Assembly (NCBI GenBank): GCA_017524905.1
Contig: JAFXUP010000111.1
Location: 1 to 38,286, forward strand
DNA: 38,286 bases
Origin: Acholeplasmatales bacterium
Lineage (GTDB): Bacteria > Bacillota_I > Bacilli_A > Acholeplasmatales > Anaeroplasmataceae
Direction: 5' to 3'
The translations under genes were made by a program, and so were the position numbers. This document shows, one piece after another, positions 34,280 through 38,286 of this stretch. The notes beneath the pieces are model-generated. The model made no database searches and was not told the DNA's origin. It saw nothing but the letters and a program-made list of their open reading frames with translations. The stretch's first letter is position 1. The number at the start of each line of letters is the position of its first letter.

Positions 34280-35527
34280 TTATTTATTATCTATCCAATA
34301 TCTTTCGATTGTTTTTCCATCTTTTATAATTTCATTTTCTAAAATACCACCATTTTTAATAATAGCTTTTTTAGAAGGAATATTATCTTTATTACATGTT
34401 AATAAAACTCTTTTAATACCTAATTTTTTACATTCCTTTAAAGCAAATTCAATAATTTTATTTCCATATCCTTTGCCTCTTTCAGATGGTCTTATACCAT
34501 TTCCAATATGTCCACCATAATTATACAAATAATCATTTAATTCATGCCTTATATTTACGGCACCTAAAAAAATTTTTCTAGTTATATCATATAAAAAATA
34601 AACAGAATCTTTCACTAATCCATCACTAGATTCTTTCACTTCTAAATTATTTAAATAATTATCAAAATCTAGATAATCATTTTTAAAAATTGCATATGGA
34701 GTATAATTATCATTAACATTTTCAAAAGATAGCCATTCTTGCATCATTTCATTAAATTCATTTTGATAATCCTTATTTAATTTAATTAAACATAATTCTT
34801 CTTTTTTAGCTATCTTATCGATAATTAATACAATCTTATTGTTAAAAATAAAGCATAATAAAGCAAGTAATGTAGATAAAGCTGCAAGCACTATTGCAAG
34901 AACATAAGAACCATTAATTAAAGATGAGCCCATAACAACAGAAACAATTGTCATAGGAATTCTTGCGATTAAATTAATTATAATAAAAGTTCTAATTTTT
35001 ATTTTTGTAAATGGTGCAATAAAAGCAATAATATCCTTTGGTAATGCAGGTATTAAATAATAGCCAAACATTAATACACCAGTTTTAGTTTCATTTCTTA
35101 AAAATTTAGAATTTTTTATTACCTCTGGATCAATCATTAAGGCAATAAATCTTACACCTAATCCCTTTACAAGATAAAAAACGACAACCGCTCCTATTGT
35201 TTGACCTAAAACACATAATAAAACTGAAACAAAAGGATTATAAAGCATTCCTGAGATCATAACTATAGGTCCTGCAGGTATAATTGCTAAAACTGTTTGG
35301 ATTACCTGAGCTAATAATATTAATGCCCAAGAAAAGCTTCCATATCCTTTAATTTTATTAATAACAGCATTACGATATTCCTCATCCTGTTGTACCTTCA
35401 TAACAATCGGAAATAATTTTACTGTTAAATATATAATACCAGCTAAAACAATAGCTATTGCTATTATTTGAATAATTAATCTAATTTTTTTATATTTTTT
35501 CTTTTTTTCATTACTTAATTCATCCAT
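34280..35527 (-). CDS. TVP38/DedA-type membrane protein fused to a GNAT acetyltransferase
   Basis: A 415-residue fusion. Residues about 1-235 hold a VTT/TVP38 domain with about six helices: AIAIVLAGIIYLTVKLF, then VIQTVLAIIPAGPIVMISGM (the family's re-entrant-loop segment) and later PALPKDIIAFIAPFTKI. Residues about 245-415 are a GNAT domain with the acetyl-CoA loop RPSERGKGYGNKII and CNKDNIPSKKAIIKNGG. TVP38 proteins are thought to act in lipid or membrane homeostasis; the GNAT substrate is unknown. I chose the ATG at 35527, 2 nt after the pseudouridine synthase stop; the open frame begins with a TTG at 35542. No stop or frameshift separates the domains. Confidence 0.85.
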   Translation of the reverse strand: MDELSNEKKKKYKKIRLIIQIIAIAIVLAGIIYLTVKLFPIVMKVQQDEEYRNAVINKIKGYGSFSWALILLAQVIQTVLAIIPAGPIVMISGMLYNPFVSVLLCVLGQTIGAVVVFYLVKGLGVRFIALMIDPEVIKNSKFLRNETKTGVLMFGYYLIPALPKDIIAFIAPFTKIKIRTFIIINLIARIPMTIVSVVMGSSLINGSYVLAIVLAALSTLLALLCFIFNNKIVLIIDKIAKKEELCLIKLNKDYQNEFNEMMQEWLSFENVNDNYTPYAIFKNDYLDFDNYLNNLEVKESSDGLVKDSVYFLYDITRKIFLGAVNIRHELNDYLYNYGGHIGNGIRPSERGKGYGNKIIEFALKECKKLGIKRVLLTCNKDNIPSKKAIIKNGGILENEIIKDGKTIERYWIDNK

Positions 35528-35529
35528 AA

Positions 35530-36360
35530 CTACCAACCACAATCTATTTCACATTTAATATTTTCACCTTTAAATGAATTATAAAATTCAACATAATAGC
35601 TACATAAATGTAAATCACTTTCTTCATAATCTCCATATAAAACATCACCTACGATTGGATGTCCTAAATAAGATGCATGCACACGTATTTGATGAGTTCG
35701 ACCTGTTTCTAAAACAAATTCTACTAAGGATTTATTATCTTTTTCTTTCTTAACCTTATAATTTGTTATAGCTATTTTACCACTTTTAGAAACAAATCTT
35801 TTATTAGATTTTTCATCTTTTTCGATAAATGTTTCAATTCTTCCTTCTTTTTTTTCAAATATACCTTCACATAAAGCATAATATTTTCTTATCATATGCT
35901 CATGTGTTGGTTCTAATTTATAGGCTGCAAGTCTATTTTTAGCAATAACTACTAAGCCCATAGTATCCCTATCTAATCTATTTAAAATAGAAACATTATC
36001 GTTTATGTTTTTATTTTTTAAATAATACATAACCTCTTGATATAAGCTATAAGGACAAGCTTTAGTTGGAATTGATAACAAATCACTTCTTTTGTTAACA
36101 ACTAAATAATTATCATCCTCATATATTACATCAACCTTGGCTTCATATAAAGGCCAATTAATCTCTTTTTCTTTTTCATAATAAACGGTGATTTCATCAC
36201 CTTTATTAATCGTTTTATATGTAGGTAATTCAACACCATTTACTAAGATTTTAGCATTAGTTGATTTAATGTTTTTATAAAATTTTCTTGATACATGCCC
36301 CTTTAATTCTTCAGATAATCTTATTCCATCTGTTTGGCATAAAAATTTATATATATTCAT
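35530..36360 (-). CDS. RluA-family pseudouridine synthase
   Basis: A 276-residue enzyme that converts specific uridines to pseudouridine, most likely in 23S rRNA. The catalytic block NRLDRDTMGLVV contains the predicted nucleophile Asp130. GRTHQIRVHASYLGHPIVGD is the second family signature. An N-terminal region of about 65 residues resembles an S4-like RNA-binding domain (NAKILVNGVELPTYKTINKG). It is the first gene of the operon that runs to the P-II-like genes. No Shine-Dalgarno precedes the ATG, and the -10 lies 6 nt before it, which points to leaderless translation. The target site (RluC, RluD or other) cannot be told. Confidence 0.94.
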   Translation of the reverse strand: MNIYKFLCQTDGIRLSEELKGHVSRKFYKNIKSTNAKILVNGVELPTYKTINKGDEITVYYEKEKEINWPLYEAKVDVIYEDDNYLVVNKRSDLLSIPTKACPYSLYQEVMYYLKNKNINDNVSILNRLDRDTMGLVVIAKNRLAAYKLEPTHEHMIRKYYALCEGIFEKKEGRIETFIEKDEKSNKRFVSKSGKIAITNYKVKKEKDNKSLVEFVLETGRTHQIRVHASYLGHPIVGDVLYGDYEESDLHLCSYYVEFYNSFKGENIKCEIDCGW

Positions 36361-36366
36361 ATATTA

Positions 36367-36375
36367 ATTTTAACA
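36367..36375 (-). promoter_or_regulatory. Extended -10 giving a probably leaderless rluA-like mRNA
   Basis: TGTTAAAAT on the minus strand is followed by TAATAT and then the ATG at 36360, so +1 coincides with the A of ATG. Confidence 0.5.
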
Positions 36376-36425
36376 TAAAAAGCGATAATTAAAAGAAATT
36401 TGTTTTCTTAACCTGATTTTTTTTG

Positions 36426-36431
36426 TATAAT
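36426..36431 (+). promoter_or_regulatory. -10 element of the GltD-like gene
   Basis: A perfect TATAAT with a weak -35. The leader is about 17 nt and contains GGGGTGG before the ATG at 36455. Confidence 0.5.
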
Positions 36432-36454
36432 AAATTTATAAGGGGTGGTTGATT

Positions 36455-37732
36455 ATGGCAGATATTTTAAGTGAAGCCCAACGTTGTTTAAAATGTAAAA
36501 AGCCATTTTGCAAAGAAGGTTGTCCTGTTAAGACAGATATACCAATTATCATGCAAATGTTTTTAGATGGAAAAATGGAGGAAGCCGGAGAAAAATTATT
36601 TGAAAATAATCCGCTTTCAGCACTATGCTCACTTATTTGTCCTCATGAAAAAAATTGTATGGGACATTGTATTCTTAATAGAAAAGGTGCTCCAATTAAG
36701 TTCTTTGAGGTTGAAAATTATATTTCAACATTCTATTTAGAAAAAGCACGTTTAGCTCCAGCAGTTCAAAACGGTCACATGGTAGGTATTATCGGTGGAG
36801 GTCCTGCAGGATTAACACTTGCAATCATTTTAGCAAAAAGAGGCTATAATGTTACAATTATAGATTCAAAAGATAAAATTGGTGGAGTTTTAAGATATGG
36901 TATTCCTGAATTTAGATTACCAAAATCATTACTAGATAAGCTATTAATTAGAATGAATGAATTAGGTATTAAATTTAGACCTAATACATTAATAGGTCCT
37001 ACTATCACTATTGATGATATGTTTGAAGATGGCTATGATGCAATCTTCATTGGTACAGGTGTATGGAGACCAAATAGATTAAGAATTCCTGGTGAAACAT
37101 TAGGTAATGTTCACTTCGCAATTGATTATTTAAAAAATCCTGATTCCTATACTTCTTTAGGTGATCACGTTGTAATCATTGGTGCTGGTAATGTAGCAAT
37201 GGATGCAGCAAGAACAATTGTTAGAAAATCTAATGCTAAAGTTGATGTTATCTTCTTTAGAGGTCGTGAAGAGGTTACAGCTTTAGATGAGGAAGTTAAT
37301 TTAGCTTTAGTTGATGGTATTAAATTTAATTATTATTTAAACACTATCAAAATTGAAGAGGATGGTATCATTGTTGAACCAGTCTTAAAAATTGAAAATG
37401 AGGATGGTTCTATTGAATATAAAAATGATACAGAGCATCCATATAAGATTAATTCTTCTTCTGTAATTATCGCAATTGGTCAAGGCGCTCAAACTAATAT
37501 TGTTAATAATTCAAAGAATATTGATACAAACCAAAAAGGTTTAATTCAAACAGATGAAAAAGGTGCTACTACTCGTCCTGGTGTATATGCTGCAGGTGAT
37601 GTAGTATCAGGAGCAAAGACTGTAGTTGCCGCAGTTGAAGCTACTAAAAAAGCTGCAGATGAAATTGATAATTATATTAGAGCTAAATATGGTCTTCCTT
37701 CTTTAGAAGAAGAAAGAGCCAAAAATGAATAA
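36455..37732 (+). CDS. GltD/NfnL-like NAD(P)-dependent iron-sulfur flavoprotein
   Basis: A 425-residue protein. The N-terminal Fe-S domain has eight cysteines at 11, 14, 19, 23 and 58, 62, 68, 72, as in the glutamate synthase small subunit. MVGIIGGGPAGLTLAIILAK (about residue 108) binds FAD, and VVIIGAGNVAMDAARTI (about 240) binds NAD(P). GVYAAGDVVSGAKTVVAAVE closes the FAD site. I chose the ATG at 36455 with GGGGTGG upstream; a TTG at 36449 also opens the frame. No large glutamate synthase subunit or NfnS partner lies nearby, so it may act as a standalone NAD(P)H:acceptor oxidoreductase. Assignment to GltD proper is uncertain. It is monocistronic. Confidence 0.88.
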   Translation: MADILSEAQRCLKCKKPFCKEGCPVKTDIPIIMQMFLDGKMEEAGEKLFENNPLSALCSLICPHEKNCMGHCILNRKGAPIKFFEVENYISTFYLEKARLAPAVQNGHMVGIIGGGPAGLTLAIILAKRGYNVTIIDSKDKIGGVLRYGIPEFRLPKSLLDKLLIRMNELGIKFRPNTLIGPTITIDDMFEDGYDAIFIGTGVWRPNRLRIPGETLGNVHFAIDYLKNPDSYTSLGDHVVIIGAGNVAMDAARTIVRKSNAKVDVIFFRGREEVTALDEEVNLALVDGIKFNYYLNTIKIEEDGIIVEPVLKIENEDGSIEYKNDTEHPYKINSSSVIIAIGQGAQTNIVNNSKNIDTNQKGLIQTDEKGATTRPGVYAAGDVVSGAKTVVAAVEATKKAADEIDNYIRAKYGLPSLEEERAKNE

Positions 37733-37738
37733 AATGTT

Positions 37739-37772
37739 AAAAAGCGACACTTCAACTAGTCGCTTTTTCTTT
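37739..37772. terminator. Bidirectional terminator
   Basis: Stem AAAAAGCGAC / GTCGCTTTTT (37739-37748, 37759-37768) with a 10-nt loop. Its A- and T-runs serve both the GltD-like gene and the convergent gene ending at 37773. Confidence 0.93.
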
Positions 37773-38286
37773 TTACATATTTAATAATCTTTCAACAATA
37801 TCCTTATACAAATATATTTCTTCTATTTTAGTAATTGTATCTATTCTCTTTCCCGCATCTTTAGATGATGGTCCTGAATGATAAATAATTTCATTTTTTA
37901 AGCCATAATCAATAATTATATATCTTCCGTGAAAAAGGCCATTATTTGTTTTTATTTTTAAATCATTACCAGTATCAAAAATAAAATCTTTTATATAGCA
38001 ATCATTTATCTTATTGTTAGCTTTATTAGATGAAAAAATTATTATTTCAATCTTTTTACATACTTTTAACAATTGTAATGTTTTTATATCTATATAGTCA
38101 TCAATTATATAAATTGATTTTTTAGCTAATTTATAAATTGATTGATATGCCAAATCCGCCTCTATTTTTTCACCATTCATAAGTTGATTTATGTTTCTCA
38201 TGAGTGTGTTTATATCACCTACGGAAACATCAAATACTACTTTTGGTGTTGTGTTTAAATCATCAAAAAATTCACACATTGCAAAT
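37773..38286 (-). CDS. C-terminal part of a protein with PLD-like region, 5' end outside window
   Basis: The frame is open to the window edge; an internal ATG lies at 38279 but no ribosome site can be seen, so the gene probably continues upstream. The visible 170 residues contain SIYIIDDYIDIKTLQLL, IEIIIFSSNK, then LFHGRYIIIDYG and YHSGPSSKDAGKRI. The HGR...DY and SSKDAG segments resemble the PLD-like C-terminal region that I recall on some phage- or toxin-related proteins (ORF6N or RhuM-like architectures). The classical HxK of PLD is HGR here, so phosphodiesterase activity is uncertain. Function not assigned. Confidence 0.6.
   Translation of the reverse strand, partial: FAMCEFFDDLNTTPKVVFDVSVGDINTLMRNINQLMNGEKIEADLAYQSIYKLAKKSIYIIDDYIDIKTLQLLKVCKKIEIIIFSSNKANNKINDCYIKDFIFDTGNDLKIKTNNGLFHGRYIIIDYGLKNEIIYHSGPSSKDAGKRIDTITKIEEIYLYKDIVERLLNM

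Noticed and set aside
1..38286. CRISPR array, prophage or transposon
   Set aside because: No spaced direct-repeat array, no transposase or integrase, and no long terminal inverted repeats were seen. Only the fragment at the right edge has a possible phage/toxin flavour.

Overview
The window is AT-rich (roughly 28% GC by eye), densely packed chromosomal DNA. About 31 of the 38 coding features lie on the minus strand. Proteins follow the standard bacterial code: Trp is TGG, and TGA ends genes such as the large one at 17738-20917. Strong AGGAG-type ribosome sites, T-rich hairpin terminators, DUF1836, P-II/DUF1538 and a glycerol operon with a CcpA-like site all suggest a low-GC Firmicute. An Erysipelotrichia- or Mollicutes-related gut Bacilli lineage fits best, but that placement is inference. 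No tRNA, rRNA, CRISPR array or insertion sequence was seen.

Layout. 1-268: lipoprotein fragment. 402-5708: minus-strand operon of two FAD oxidoreductases, an M32 carboxypeptidase and a GT4 glycosyltransferase. 5781-7860: a zinc-ribbon protein with a near-consensus promoter, unusual codon choice and a ~340-nt structured leader. 7930-11402: two PlsC-type acyltransferases alternating with two GT8 glycosyltransferases, probably a glycolipid or surface-glycan locus. 11575-13391: a membrane-anchored Xre regulator (apparently leaderless), a small SGNH-like protein and a DUF1836 protein. 13434-14462 and 22030-23089: two members of an unrecognised paralogous family; the second is split by a frameshift. 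14558-21927: operon rdgB - yfcE-like phosphodiesterase - TPR/GAF/degenerate GGDEF-EAL protein - proB - proA - proC, so a complete glutamate-to-proline pathway. 23216-23692: coaD. 23722-30004: glycerol operon (glpA-like, FAD subunit, DUF1667, glpK) running on into an ABC exporter pair. 30137-31795: Nudix hydrolase and phosphotransacetylase. 31893-36360: operon of RluA-like pseudouridine synthase (apparently leaderless), TVP38-GNAT fusion, DUF1538 membrane protein and two P-II-like proteins. 36455-37732: GltD/NfnL-like oxidoreductase. 37773-38286: fragment with a PLD-like C-terminal region.

Together these suggest a fermentative organism. Glycerol is phosphorylated by GlpK and oxidised by the GlpA-like complex, and Pta indicates acetyl-phosphate metabolism. 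Proline is made from glutamate. Most genes sit in tight operons with 1-20 bp overlaps or gaps, closed by hairpins that often overlap the stop codon and serve both strands.

The items most worth following up are the structured leader at 7482-7821, the catalytically degenerate GGDEF-EAL protein in the proline operon, the split paralogous gene, the DUF1538/double P-II module, the TVP38-GNAT fusion, and two genes whose -10 box lies exactly 6 nt before the ATG.
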